A stretch of DNA of 64,000 nucleotides from NCBI GenBank assembly GCA_020056965.1, contig JAGVGT010000031.1, positions 54,170 through 118,169 of the forward strand, in the 5' to 3' direction. This document shows, piece after piece, positions 17,550 to 26,918 of this stretch. The position numbers were made by a program, and so were the translations under genes. This DNA is from Deltaproteobacteria bacterium (lineage in GTDB: Bacteria > Desulfobacterota > Desulfobulbia > Desulfobulbales > JAGXFP01). Every line of letters begins with the position of its first letter. Positions within the stretch are counted from its first letter, which is position 1. The notes beneath the pieces were generated by a model that saw only the letters and a list, made by a program, of their open reading frames with translations, searched no databases and was not told the DNA's origin.

Positions 17550-18029
17550 ATGCGCGGCCTGATTGCAGGATTACTTCTTCTATTATTACTACCGGCGGTT
17601 CCGCTCTCCGCCGGGCCGACCGGGGATTTTTCCTTTCGCGACCTGGCTGGCAAGACCTACACCACTGCCGGCCTGAAAGGCACACCCCTGGTGGTTAATA
17701 TCGGTTCCCACTGGTGACACCAGTGCGGCGATGAGGCGCCCGCTTTGCAGAAGGCCTACCTCGCTTACAAGGACCAGGGCGTGCTGTTCCTGGGAGCCTT
17801 TGTCCTAAGCGAGGAGAAAGATATCGGTGGCTTTGCGAGGCAGCATCATCTAACCTTTCCGGTGGGAAGGGATACCGGTATCGGTGTGGCCTTGGGCGCG
17901 GTAAAGGGCATTCCGGAGACCATCTTCATTGGCCGGGATGGCCGGATTGTCAAACGCCATCATGGTTTAATCGACTATAAAACCCTGGTGGCCGGGATTA
18001 AGGAGTTGCTGCCAGGGGACCAACCCTGA
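17550..18029 (+). CDS. candidate TlpA/thioredoxin-like selenoprotein with UxxC motif (Sec at TGA 17715-17717)
   Basis: Signal peptide MRGLIAGLLLLLLLPAVPLSAG; LVVNIGSHW-U-HQCGDEAPALQ...KGIPETIFIGRDGRIV, one frame across TGA at the thioredoxin active-site position. Confidence 0.8.
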
Positions 18030-18093
18030 CCTGAACAGGAAAAGCCGAACAACCTCCGGCGGGGCTGTTCCCGGCAATGAGAAGGTGATCTTG

Positions 18094-18897
18094 ATGGACT
18101 TGATTTCCCAGGCGACCACTCTCCGTTTAATCTGTTTTGCCGGAATCCTCCTGGTCATGGCGCTCTGGGAGGTGGCAGCGCCCCGCCGCCCGCTGACCCG
18201 GAGCAAGGCGACCCGCTGGGCCAACAACCTGGGGTTGACCCTGTTCAATACGGTCTTGGCGCGGCTGCTCCTACCGACGGCGGCGGTGGGGGTCGCCCTG
18301 GTCGCCACGGAGCAGGGCTGGGGGCTGTTAAACCGGCTGACTTTGCCCGACTGGGCAGTCGGACTGCTGGCGATTGGCGGGCTGGATCTGGTGGTCTACA
18401 GCCAGCATCGGCTGTTCCACCGGGTTCCCCTGTTCTGGCGCTTCCATCGCATGCACCACACTGATCTCGATCTCGATGTCACCAGCGGCGCCCGCTTTCA
18501 TCCTCTGGAAATTCTCCTCTCCCTGCTGATCAAAATGGCGGCTGTGGCGCTGCTCGGCGCCCCGGCCTGGTCGGTGGTGCTCTTCGAGATTATCCTTAAT
18601 GGGACGGCGATGTTCAACCACGCCAACGTCAGACTGAACTCCCGGGTTGATCGGCTGCTGCGACTACTGGTGGTCACCCCGGACATGCACCGGGTCCACC
18701 ACTCGGTGATCCACCGGGAAACCGACAGCAACTTCGGCTTCAATTTTCCCTGGTGGGACCGGCTGTTCGGTACCTATCGCGCCCAACCGGAGGCGGGCCA
18801 CCTGGCCATGACCATCGGCCTGCCCAACTATCGGGACCGGAAATGGCTGCAACTGCCCTGGATGCTGCTGGTGCCCTTTGTCCGGGCCGATCATTAA
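18094..18897 (+). CDS. sterol desaturase/fatty acid hydroxylase family protein
   Basis: His boxes HRLFH, HRMHH, HRVHHSVIH. Confidence 0.88.
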   Translation: MDLISQATTLRLICFAGILLVMALWEVAAPRRPLTRSKATRWANNLGLTLFNTVLARLLLPTAAVGVALVATEQGWGLLNRLTLPDWAVGLLAIGGLDLVVYSQHRLFHRVPLFWRFHRMHHTDLDLDVTSGARFHPLEILLSLLIKMAAVALLGAPAWSVVLFEIILNGTAMFNHANVRLNSRVDRLLRLLVVTPDMHRVHHSVIHRETDSNFGFNFPWWDRLFGTYRAQPEAGHLAMTIGLPNYRDRKWLQLPWMLLVPFVRADH

Positions 18898-19003
18898 TCT
18901 GATTTCCTGTTCCAGTATTTTCACTAGAAGTGGATTCTCGCTTTGGCGGGAATGGCAAACAAAACGACAGTCGCGACATTTTTCAACGGGCCGTAACCAA
19001 AGA

Positions 19004-19426
19004 ATGAAAGGAGAAAAAGTGAGAATCGTACGAAGGCTCAGTGGCGCGTTTACCGGCGGTGCCGTGGGTGGGTTGGCGGACAGCATTAATATCTGGGCCC
19101 TTTCCCACCTGGGCCTTACCGGCCTGCTGGGAGTCACCATGAAACCCGAATTCACTGCCCCCTGGCTGTACCAGCGCATGGTTTGGAGTGGAATATGGAT
19201 GTTATTATTGCTGCTTCCCTTCTGGCAAAAGCGAATTGTCTTGCGGGGCTGCGTTTTCAGCTTGCTGCCCTCCGCCATGATGCTCTTGATGGTCTTTCCG
19301 GAAATGGGGAAGGGGATGTTCGGGCTGGGTTTTGGCGCCATGACTCCCGTGGTCGTGATCGGTCTGAATTTTGTCTACGGGATTATTGCGGCATTTTGGT
19401 ACCGGTTTACCGTTGAGTCCAATTAG
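19004..19426 (+). CDS. integral membrane protein
   Basis: Multiple TM segments; GAFTGGAVGGLADSINIW. Confidence 0.5.
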   Translation: MKGEKVRIVRRLSGAFTGGAVGGLADSINIWALSHLGLTGLLGVTMKPEFTAPWLYQRMVWSGIWMLLLLLPFWQKRIVLRGCVFSLLPSAMMLLMVFPEMGKGMFGLGFGAMTPVVVIGLNFVYGIIAAFWYRFTVESN

Positions 19427-19447
19427 CACCGCGAAGGATAAAGGGGC

Positions 19448-20911
19448 ATGCCTGACTTTGATTATGACATCGGCATTATCGGTGGCGGGGCGGCCGGCCT
19501 CACCGTGGCTTCCGGCGCGGCCCAGCTGGGCGCCAAGACCCTGTTGATCGAAAAAGAACCGGCGCTGGGCGGCGACTGCCTCCATTACGGTTGCGTGCCG
19601 AGCAAGACCCTGATCAAGACGGCCCATGTCTATCATCTGATGAAAAACGGCCCGCAGTTCGGGCTCCCGGCGTGCTCACCGCCGCCGGTTGATTTCAGAG
19701 AGGTCGCCAGCCGGATCAGGTCGGTAATCGGGGTGATTCAGCAGCATGATTCGGTGGAACGCTTCTGCCGGCTCGGGGCGAAGGTGGAGTTCGGAAATCC
19801 TGAATTCATTGACGAGCATGCCATCTCCTTAGGCGGTAAAGTCATTTCCGCCCGCAGCTGGGTCATCGCCACCGGCTCCTCGGCGGCAATTCCGCCGGTC
19901 GAAGGACTCGACAAAACCCCCTATCTGACCAACCGGGAGATCTTTTATCTTGATCATCTCCCCGCCTCGCTGATCGTGCTCGGCGCCGGTCCCATCGCCA
20001 TCGAAATGGCCCAGGCCTTCTCTCGCCTGGGCAGCAAGGTAACAGTGATCCAGCGCAGCGGCCAGATCTTGAGCAAGGAAGACCGGGATCTGGCTGAGAT
20101 CGTCCAACGGGAGCTTGAGAAAGAAGGGGTCGTCTTTGCAATGAATGTTGCCGTAGTCCGGGTCGGCGATCTGGGCCGCAAGCGGGAAGTGGTGATCAAA
20201 AATTCGGCCGGTGAGGTCCGGACCCTCAAGGCGGAAGCGATTTTGCTGGCCCTGGGCCGTTCGCCCAACGTGACCGGGCTGGGGCTTGAAAAAATCGACA
20301 TTCCGTTCGATGCCAATGGCATCAAGGTGGACAGCCGTCTCCGCACCAATCACCGGCATATCTATGCGGCTGGCGATGTCATCGGCGGCTACCAGTTCAC
20401 CCATGTGGCCGGGTACGAAGGCGGGGTGGTCCTGAGCAACGCCGTTTTCCATCTGCCCAGGAAGGCCAACTACACCCATGTGCCCTGGTGCACCTATACT
20501 CACCCGGAACTGGCCAGCATTGGCCTGAATGAAACCCGCGCCCGCAAGGCCGGCATTGAGTATGCGGTCTTCAGTGAAGAGTTCCAGGGCAACGACCGGG
20601 CGCTGGCCGAAGGCGAGAGCGTCGGCCGGATCAAGCTGCTGCTGGACAAAAAAGAAAACCCCCTCGGCATCCAGATCCTCGGGCCGCACGCCGGAGATCT
20701 CTTAAGCGAGTGGGTAGCGATCATGAACGTCGGGATGGGGTTATCGAAAATCGCCTCGGCCATTCATCCCTACCCAACCCTGGGCGAGATCAACAAAAGG
20801 GTGGTCGGCGCGGTTTTCTCACCGAAGATTTTCTCCACTACGATCAGGAAAGGCCTGAAATTCTTTTTCAACCTCAAAGGCCGGGCCTGTAGCTGCGGTG
20901 AGGATGTATGA
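19448..20911 (+). CDS. FAD-dependent pyridine nucleotide-disulfide oxidoreductase (mercuric reductase/dihydrolipoamide dehydrogenase-like)
   Basis: GIIGGGAAGLTVASGA, GGDCLHYGCVPSKTLI, YAAGDVIGG, HPYPTLGE. Confidence 0.92.
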   Translation: MPDFDYDIGIIGGGAAGLTVASGAAQLGAKTLLIEKEPALGGDCLHYGCVPSKTLIKTAHVYHLMKNGPQFGLPACSPPPVDFREVASRIRSVIGVIQQHDSVERFCRLGAKVEFGNPEFIDEHAISLGGKVISARSWVIATGSSAAIPPVEGLDKTPYLTNREIFYLDHLPASLIVLGAGPIAIEMAQAFSRLGSKVTVIQRSGQILSKEDRDLAEIVQRELEKEGVVFAMNVAVVRVGDLGRKREVVIKNSAGEVRTLKAEAILLALGRSPNVTGLGLEKIDIPFDANGIKVDSRLRTNHRHIYAAGDVIGGYQFTHVAGYEGGVVLSNAVFHLPRKANYTHVPWCTYTHPELASIGLNETRARKAGIEYAVFSEEFQGNDRALAEGESVGRIKLLLDKKENPLGIQILGPHAGDLLSEWVAIMNVGMGLSKIASAIHPYPTLGEINKRVVGAVFSPKIFSTTIRKGLKFFFNLKGRACSCGEDV

Positions 20912-21046
20912 CACTGGTGATTCCGTTCGCCGCCTGGGAGGATCGTTAAACCTTTACCACGCTGCTGTTAAGCAGGAGGGTTTGCACATCCTCCTGTCAA
21001 GACCAGCCAATCGCCTGGTCGGAACTCTCTGGTTAAGGAGGAATAC

Positions 21047-22342
21047 TTGGATATTGCCATACTGATTGCGCTGATTCTGCTCAACGGCATGTTCGCCATG
21101 TCGGAAATCGCATTAATGACGGCCCGCAAAAGTCGACTTCAGCGACTGGCCGAGGACGGGGACACCACTGCCGCCATCGCCATGCGCCTCAGCGAAAATC
21201 CTACCCATTTCCTCTCTACGGTACAGATCGGCATCACCGCCATCGGTATTCTCAATGGTATCGTGGGTGAAGCGGCACTGGCCGGTCCCCTGGCCGAAAT
21301 CCTTCAAGGGCAGGGGCTGGAGGAAAAGACCAGCGCGATCGGCGCAACTATCATCGTGGTGGTGGGAATCACCTACTTCTCCATAGTCCTCGGTGAGCTG
21401 GTTCCCAAGCGAATCGCCCAATTCAATGCCGAGGGCATTGCCCGGCTCATGGCCCGCCCGATCTCGGCCCTGGCCACGCTGTCGCGCCCGTTTGTCTACC
21501 TGCTTTCCATCTCGACCGATGGCCTTTTGCGGTTGCTGGGCAAAAAGGAGTTAAGCAGCGCCAATCTGACGGAAGAAGATATTCACGCCATGCTGATTGA
21601 AGGCTCGCAGGCGGGGCTGATCGAAAAGCAGGAACATGAGATGATGCGCAACGTCTTCCGGCTGGATGACCGCCAGATCGCCTCTCTGATGACGCCGCGC
21701 AGCGCCATCGTCTATCTGGATGTCGAGCAGCCGGTTGAAAGCAGCCTGGAAAACCTGATCGACTCCGATCACTCCCGTTTTCCGGTATGCCGGGGCGATA
21801 TCCAGAATGTTCTGGGGATTATCACCGCCAAAAGATTGCTCAAACAGCGGATCAAGGGCGAATCCACCCATATTCCGGAATTTCTCCAACCAGCGGTCTA
21901 CGTACCCGAATCATTGACGGGAATGAAGCTGCTGGAACAGTTCCGTGAATCCGGGGTCCAAATGGTCTTGGTGGTCGATGAATATGGGGAAATATTGGGT
22001 CTGATTACCTTGCAGGATGTCCTGGAAGCGCTGGCAGGGGAATTCAAGCCGCGTGATCCGAAGGATGTGTGGGCTGTTCAGCGCGACGACGGTTCATGGT
22101 TGCTCGACGGTTTGATCCCTATTCCGGATCTCAAGGACCGGCTCGGTTTGAAAAGCGTGCCGGAGGAACACAAGGGCCGCTACAACACGCTCAGCGGCAT
22201 GATGATGTGGCTGCTGGGCCGCCTGCCGCGCACCGGCGACGTAACGGAGTGGGAGCAGTGGCGACTTGAAGTGGTCGATCTCGACGGCAACCGGATCGAC
22301 AAGGTGCTGGCCAGCCGGCTATCGAAATCTCCGAATGAGTAA
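21047..22342 (+). CDS. CNNM/HlyC/CorC-type transporter (DUF21 + CBS domains)
   Basis: ILLNGMFAMSEIALMTARKSRLQRLAEDG; MTPRSAIVYLD; VVDEYGEILGLITLQDVLE. Confidence 0.9.
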   Translation: MDIAILIALILLNGMFAMSEIALMTARKSRLQRLAEDGDTTAAIAMRLSENPTHFLSTVQIGITAIGILNGIVGEAALAGPLAEILQGQGLEEKTSAIGATIIVVVGITYFSIVLGELVPKRIAQFNAEGIARLMARPISALATLSRPFVYLLSISTDGLLRLLGKKELSSANLTEEDIHAMLIEGSQAGLIEKQEHEMMRNVFRLDDRQIASLMTPRSAIVYLDVEQPVESSLENLIDSDHSRFPVCRGDIQNVLGIITAKRLLKQRIKGESTHIPEFLQPAVYVPESLTGMKLLEQFRESGVQMVLVVDEYGEILGLITLQDVLEALAGEFKPRDPKDVWAVQRDDGSWLLDGLIPIPDLKDRLGLKSVPEEHKGRYNTLSGMMMWLLGRLPRTGDVTEWEQWRLEVVDLDGNRIDKVLASRLSKSPNE

Positions 22343-22393
22343 GAGCATCGGGAATCAGCTCCGGCAGCAGAAGGCGATAGCTGAGAAGGCGAG

Positions 22394-22621
22394 CTAATCC
22401 CGGCGACGACGGCCCGGCATGGCTTCCTTAACCTTCCTGCCCCGGCTGTCCCTGCGGGGCGGAGGCTTATTTTCGGCCAGATCCCGCAAGCGCCCCTCGA
22501 TCACTTCACTAAACTTGACCTTGCCTTCCAGCACGCAACCGGGGCGGCCGGGGATGCACTCACCGTGGAGTTTGTTGCAGATACTGAGGTTGCAGTCGAA
22601 ATTTTTGCAGTAGAACGTCAT
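22394..22621 (-). CDS. small Cys-containing protein
   Basis: 75 aa; CKNFDCNLSICNKLHGECIPGRPGC. Confidence 0.45.
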   Translation of the reverse strand: MTFYCKNFDCNLSICNKLHGECIPGRPGCVLEGKVKFSEVIEGRLRDLAENKPPPRRDSRGRKVKEAMPGRRRRD

Positions 22622-22691
22622 GTCACAGGAGCCTAATTTCTAGTTGATTTGACGACACTTGCAGGAGTCAGCCCCTACAAGTGTTTAGGTA

Positions 22692-23543
22692 TTATTTCGC
22701 CAATCCGCTCAAAATCCCCCGCACCGCCGCCGGCAGATCGGCCGGCAGCACCACCAGCTTGCTGTTGGTCGAGGCGGCCAACCCCTTCATGGCCTCGATG
22801 TACTTCTCGCCAAGGATGTAGACCACCGGCATCTCCCGATCTTTAATGGCCTCGCTGACCATTTCGATGGCGGTCTGGCTGGCCTGGGCCAGGACGATCT
22901 TGGCCTCGGCATCACGCTTGGAGGCCTCGAAGCGGCCCTCGGCCTCGAGGATGGCGGCAGACTTGTCGCCCTCGGCCCGGGTTACCGTGGCCCGCCGCTG
23001 GCGCTCGGCGGCGGCCTGCTCCTCCATGGCCTTCTGCATGGTCTGGGAGGGGTTGATGTCCTGGATCTCCACGGTCTTCAAGGTGATACCCCAGTCGGAG
23101 ATGTCGTCGGAGATGGCGGCCTTGAGTTTGGCCTTGATCAGGTCGCGGGAGGAGAGGGCGTCATCCAAGTCCATCTCGCCGATGATCGAGCGTAGCGAGG
23201 TCTGGACCAGGGTGCGGAAGGCATAGGCGTAATCCTCGACCCCGTATACCGCCTTCTCCGGCGAGACCAGGTTGATGTAGGCCACGGCGTTGGCGATGAT
23301 CACCGCGTTGTCCTTGGTGATCACCTCCTGGGAGGGAATGTCCAGCACGATATCCTTGGAGGTGATCCGGTAGGCGACACTATCGACGTAGGGGATGATC
23401 AGGTTCAGCCCAGGCCCCAAGGTGGCGTGGTATTTGCCGAGCCGCTGGACGATGTGCTTGGCACCCTGGGGGACGATGCGGACGCCCAGGGCAATGGTGA
23501 CGATGACCAGGATGACGAAGATCGCAACGACGGCTACAGGCAT
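22692..23543 (-). CDS. SPFH/band 7 (stomatin-like) protein
   Basis: VRIVPQGAKHIVQRLGKYHATLGPGLNLIIPYVD; paired with NfeD. Confidence 0.93.
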   Translation of the reverse strand: MPVAVVAIFVILVIVTIALGVRIVPQGAKHIVQRLGKYHATLGPGLNLIIPYVDSVAYRITSKDIVLDIPSQEVITKDNAVIIANAVAYINLVSPEKAVYGVEDYAYAFRTLVQTSLRSIIGEMDLDDALSSRDLIKAKLKAAISDDISDWGITLKTVEIQDINPSQTMQKAMEEQAAAERQRRATVTRAEGDKSAAILEAEGRFEASKRDAEAKIVLAQASQTAIEMVSEAIKDREMPVVYILGEKYIEAMKGLAASTNSKLVVLPADLPAAVRGILSGLAK

Positions 23544-23631
23544 GGGGTTCTCCTTATTTATTAGACTGAAGGCTGAAGGCTGAAGGTTTGTAAGGATTAG
23601 ACGTTAGAGCTTTTGGCTTTACCTTCAGTCT

Positions 23632-24099
23632 TCAGCCTTCAGCCTTCGGTTTTTTTTCAACAATCAGGGTATTGCCGGAAATGTCTTTAACGTGGACCCG
23701 GTCACCCACCACCACCTCCTGATCACAAACGAAGGACCACTCGTCGGAACCGAGCAGCGGGGTGGCGAAGCGGACCCGCCCGTGCCGGTTTTCCACCGGC
23801 GCCAGGATGACCCGGCCGGACTCGCCGAGAATCGCCTCCCTCCCTACCCCGGCCTTGGTGCGGTCGGGCATCATCCCCTTGAAATACCGAAACCAGAGGA
23901 AGGTGAAGAGTACCGAAGCCACCGCCCAGATGAACAACTGCCACCTGAGGTTCAGATCCGGCGCCAGCCAGAGCAGGCCGGCGACGATGAGGGCTCCCAG
24001 GCCGAACCAGAAGATGGTGAAACTGGGGATGAACAGTTCGGCGATGATCAGGGCCATCCCCAAGACCAGCCACTGCCAGTACTCCACGTAGTATTGCAT
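23632..24099 (-). CDS. NfeD-family protein
   Basis: WLVLGMALIIAELFIPSFTIFWFGLGALIV; C-terminal OB-like; adjacent SPFH gene. Confidence 0.9.
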   Translation of the reverse strand: MQYYVEYWQWLVLGMALIIAELFIPSFTIFWFGLGALIVAGLLWLAPDLNLRWQLFIWAVASVLFTFLWFRYFKGMMPDRTKAGVGREAILGESGRVILAPVENRHGRVRFATPLLGSDEWSFVCDQEVVVGDRVHVKDISGNTLIVEKKPKAEG

Positions 24100-24270
24100 G
24101 TTTCTCCTCGCTACGGAAAAGCGCCGCGCGCGGTGACCGGAAACGGTCTTTTTGCCGGATGGCGGCGTTGCTCAGTTTCCAAAAATATGCTCACGGACCC
24201 AAGTACGCTCCGCTTTTTCGTCTCCCTCGCGCCTTGCCCTCATGCAAAAATCCTCGTTTCCGAATGAAAG

Positions 24271-24741
24271 CTACCTGGGATAAACAGTTTCCCGGATCTT
24301 TCTTTCGGAAATTTCCTGGATTTCCCCAAGTTTCTTGAGTTGCTCGGCGGCGTCATGAATGACCGTGTCGTACAGCTTCAGGGTTTTATCGTCCAGGGCC
24401 CGGCTCTCCCGAGCCTGCTGTTGAAAATAGAGCATATTATTCAGGAAGTTGTTGAGAACGTGTTGAGAGGCCGCGACTGTCGAAAGGAAAATCCGGCGCT
24501 TTTCCTCTTCATGGGCGATAAACAGCCGGGCATTGCGATCTGCGCAGAATCCCATGACCACCAGGATGGATGAGACTACCAGAAACATTGTACGGTCATG
24601 GGGGTTTTGCGGAAGGAGATAAAGTGAGCATGCCCCCTCGGCCAATAGATGAGCGCCACGGCCAATCACCAGGATAGCCAGGGAAACAACGAAGGCGCTG
24701 AGGGTATATTTACATTTTTTTATCATTCTGTTTCTCTGCAT
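24271..24741 (-). CDS. membrane protein with histidine-kinase-like helical (DHp-like) region, no catalytic domain
   Basis: Two TMs then LSTVAASQHVLNNFLNNMLYFQQQARE. Confidence 0.4.
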   Translation of the reverse strand: MQRNRMIKKCKYTLSAFVVSLAILVIGRGAHLLAEGACSLYLLPQNPHDRTMFLVVSSILVVMGFCADRNARLFIAHEEEKRRIFLSTVAASQHVLNNFLNNMLYFQQQARESRALDDKTLKLYDTVIHDAAEQLKKLGEIQEISERKIRETVYPR

Positions 24742-24793
24742 GGAAAGCCATTCGGTCAAGGATACGATATGACGCGGCCGGGGGGCAAGAAGA

Positions 24794-25846
24794 TTACCTG
24801 GAAGCCTCTTGCTCCGTAGCCATCGGTTCTTCCGGCTGGTCACCCAGCAGGGTATCAATCCAGACGGTTTGCGGATGGCTGGCCAGGGCGATCTTGATGG
24901 TCATGGTCAGCGGCACCGAAAGCAACATGCCCACCGGCCCCAGCACCCAGCCCCAGAAGACCAGAGAGAGAAAGACCACCAGGGTGGAAAGCCCCAGCCC
25001 CTTGCCCATGTAGCGGGGCTCCAGAATGTTGCCGATTATGATGTGGATAACGATCAACCCGATGGCAACCAGCAGGGCCGGAGTCGGACCAAGGCCGATC
25101 AGGGCCAGAAGGACGGCCGGCACCGCCGCGATAAAGGCGCCGATGTTGGGGACGTAGTTGAACAGGAAGGCCAGGAAGCCCAGGAGAATCGGGAAATCCA
25201 CCCCCAGCAGGGCCAGCCAGGCGGTGGTCAGAACCCCGGTGGCGACGCTGATCCAGGTCTTGAGTACCATGTAGCGGTTGATGCTGCCCAGGAAATTTTG
25301 CAGTTCCTGGTAGGTGTCGTCGGTGTGGCCCAGGGCGGCCCGCAGCTTCTCCCGGAAGGTCGAGGCCTCCAGAAGGATAAAGACCACGGTCAACAGGATC
25401 AGAAAGGTATTGCTCAGCAGGCCACCCAGGCCGGCCAGGAGTTTGCCGGCCAGTCCCATGGCCACGGCGGGGTCGGTGTACTTGAGGAGATGCTGGTCCT
25501 CGCTCTTGATGCCGTAGCTCTCCAGAAGCACCGCCAGGTTGGCGGTTTCACCCCGCAGTTTTTCCTGGTAATGGGGCAGGACTTCGGTGAAATCGCTGAT
25601 CGCTCCGCCCAGCAGCATCCCGGTCAGCACGGTGACCGCGATTACCCCAGCCATGATCAGCAGCAGGGCCGCGGCGGTGGGAATCTTACGCCGCTTCATC
25701 CGGGTCAGCAGCGGCCCGGTGATAATGGCGATGAATACCGCCATCAGAAAGGGCACCAGGATGGCCTGGGCCAGCCGCATGCCGGCGATGATGATTACCA
25801 GGGCGGCGCCCATGATCAGTACTCTAAAAGGCTTGTCGGTGGACAC
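24794..25846 (-). CDS. AI-2E family transporter (PerM-like)
   Basis: FLFNYVPNIGAFIAAVPAVLLALIGLGPTPAL, GNILEPRYMGKGLGLSTLVVFLSLVFWGWVLGPVGMLLSVPLT. Confidence 0.93.
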   Translation of the reverse strand: MSTDKPFRVLIMGAALVIIIAGMRLAQAILVPFLMAVFIAIITGPLLTRMKRRKIPTAAALLLIMAGVIAVTVLTGMLLGGAISDFTEVLPHYQEKLRGETANLAVLLESYGIKSEDQHLLKYTDPAVAMGLAGKLLAGLGGLLSNTFLILLTVVFILLEASTFREKLRAALGHTDDTYQELQNFLGSINRYMVLKTWISVATGVLTTAWLALLGVDFPILLGFLAFLFNYVPNIGAFIAAVPAVLLALIGLGPTPALLVAIGLIVIHIIIGNILEPRYMGKGLGLSTLVVFLSLVFWGWVLGPVGMLLSVPLTMTIKIALASHPQTVWIDTLLGDQPEEPMATEQEASR

Positions 25847-26146
25847 TCTGTTGCTCCCTTGAGGTTTAGGCTTAAGACTGAAGGCTGAAAATAGTAGGGG
25901 TTTAGGCCGAAGGCTGAAGACTGAAGGTCTATAAGGAATTACCTTTGCCTTCGGTTTAAGCTTATCCTTCCCTCAGTGCTTTGATCAAACCATTCAAGAC
26001 TTTCTCGGTTTCAACGATTTTCGGTTCGATTACCGCCAAATTCTGGTCGCTCAAAAAACCCAGGCGCGAATTTTTCAAGCCCGGACCACGGCTGGTACCC
26101 TCAAGGGGCAAGCCGAGCCGCTCCCACGGAAATTCGCCTCTGGACG

Positions 26147-26281
26147 CGTCATTGCGAGGGAATGAAATGACCGAAGCAATCTCCTGGCAGGGGCAACGGG
26201 GCCGGGCCTTTCCCGCCCCCCGGGAGATCGAAGTCTTCGCTTATCTGCCGCGTCGGGGCTACGCCCCTCCTCGCAATGACG
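26147..26281. repeat. dispersed inverted repeat cgtcattgcgaggg...cctcctcgcaatgac
   Basis: Terminal inverted arms; same family as 16177-16334. Confidence 0.75.
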
Positions 26282-26299
26282 AAGATTCCCCTGACGCCT

Positions 26300-26908
26300 T
26301 TAGTCTTCAGCCTTCCCACCGCCCAACACCCGAACGATGCCCTCGGCGTAGAAACAGCAGATCATCCCGCTGGTGGTGGCCGCCGTGGTCACCCAGAAGA
26401 GCAGGAGATGGAGCCCGGGCCGCCGGTAGAAAAAGAGGTCCAGCACGAAGAGAACCAGCCCCAGATGGACCAGCGAGGAACCAACCCGGCCCCAGTAGCC
26501 CTTATTTGTGAAATTCAACCGCTCGCTGCCGAGTAGCGCCAGAATCAGCACCGCCAACTGCAACCCCAGGGCGACGCAAAGGATGACCAGGAGACCGGTC
26601 TTGACTCCGAACCACCAGCCGGTCAGGGTCGCCGTGACGATGAGCAGGGCCGCGAAACGGTTCAGCCAGACGGTCGGCAGCAACCGTTTGGGCACGCAAA
26701 TCCCCAGCAGCACCAGGAGGGCGATGAGGAAGGGGGCGACCAGGCGGTTCATCCCCTCCTGCCAGGCCACCTTGGCCTCGGGGGGCAAGGTGTGGATGGC
26801 CGCCGCCTTGAACTGGAACATGGCCGCCACGCAGATCAGCGAGATGGCGGCCAGCACCACGGTGGTGGCCAGGATCAGCTGGAAGTCGTATGAACCTTTT
26901 TTCGCCAT
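26300..26908 (-). CDS. multi-TM membrane protein adjacent to CcsA-like protein
   Basis: MAKKGSYDFQLILATTVVLAA...; several TM helices. Confidence 0.6.
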   Translation of the reverse strand: MAKKGSYDFQLILATTVVLAAISLICVAAMFQFKAAAIHTLPPEAKVAWQEGMNRLVAPFLIALLVLLGICVPKRLLPTVWLNRFAALLIVTATLTGWWFGVKTGLLVILCVALGLQLAVLILALLGSERLNFTNKGYWGRVGSSLVHLGLVLFVLDLFFYRRPGLHLLLFWVTTAATTSGMICCFYAEGIVRVLGGGKAED

Positions 26909-26918
26909 GCTCGCCAGA

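Noticed and set aside
24271-24741. Complete histidine kinase
   Set aside because: Only a TM region and a DHp-like helix pair; no ATPase domain in any frame.
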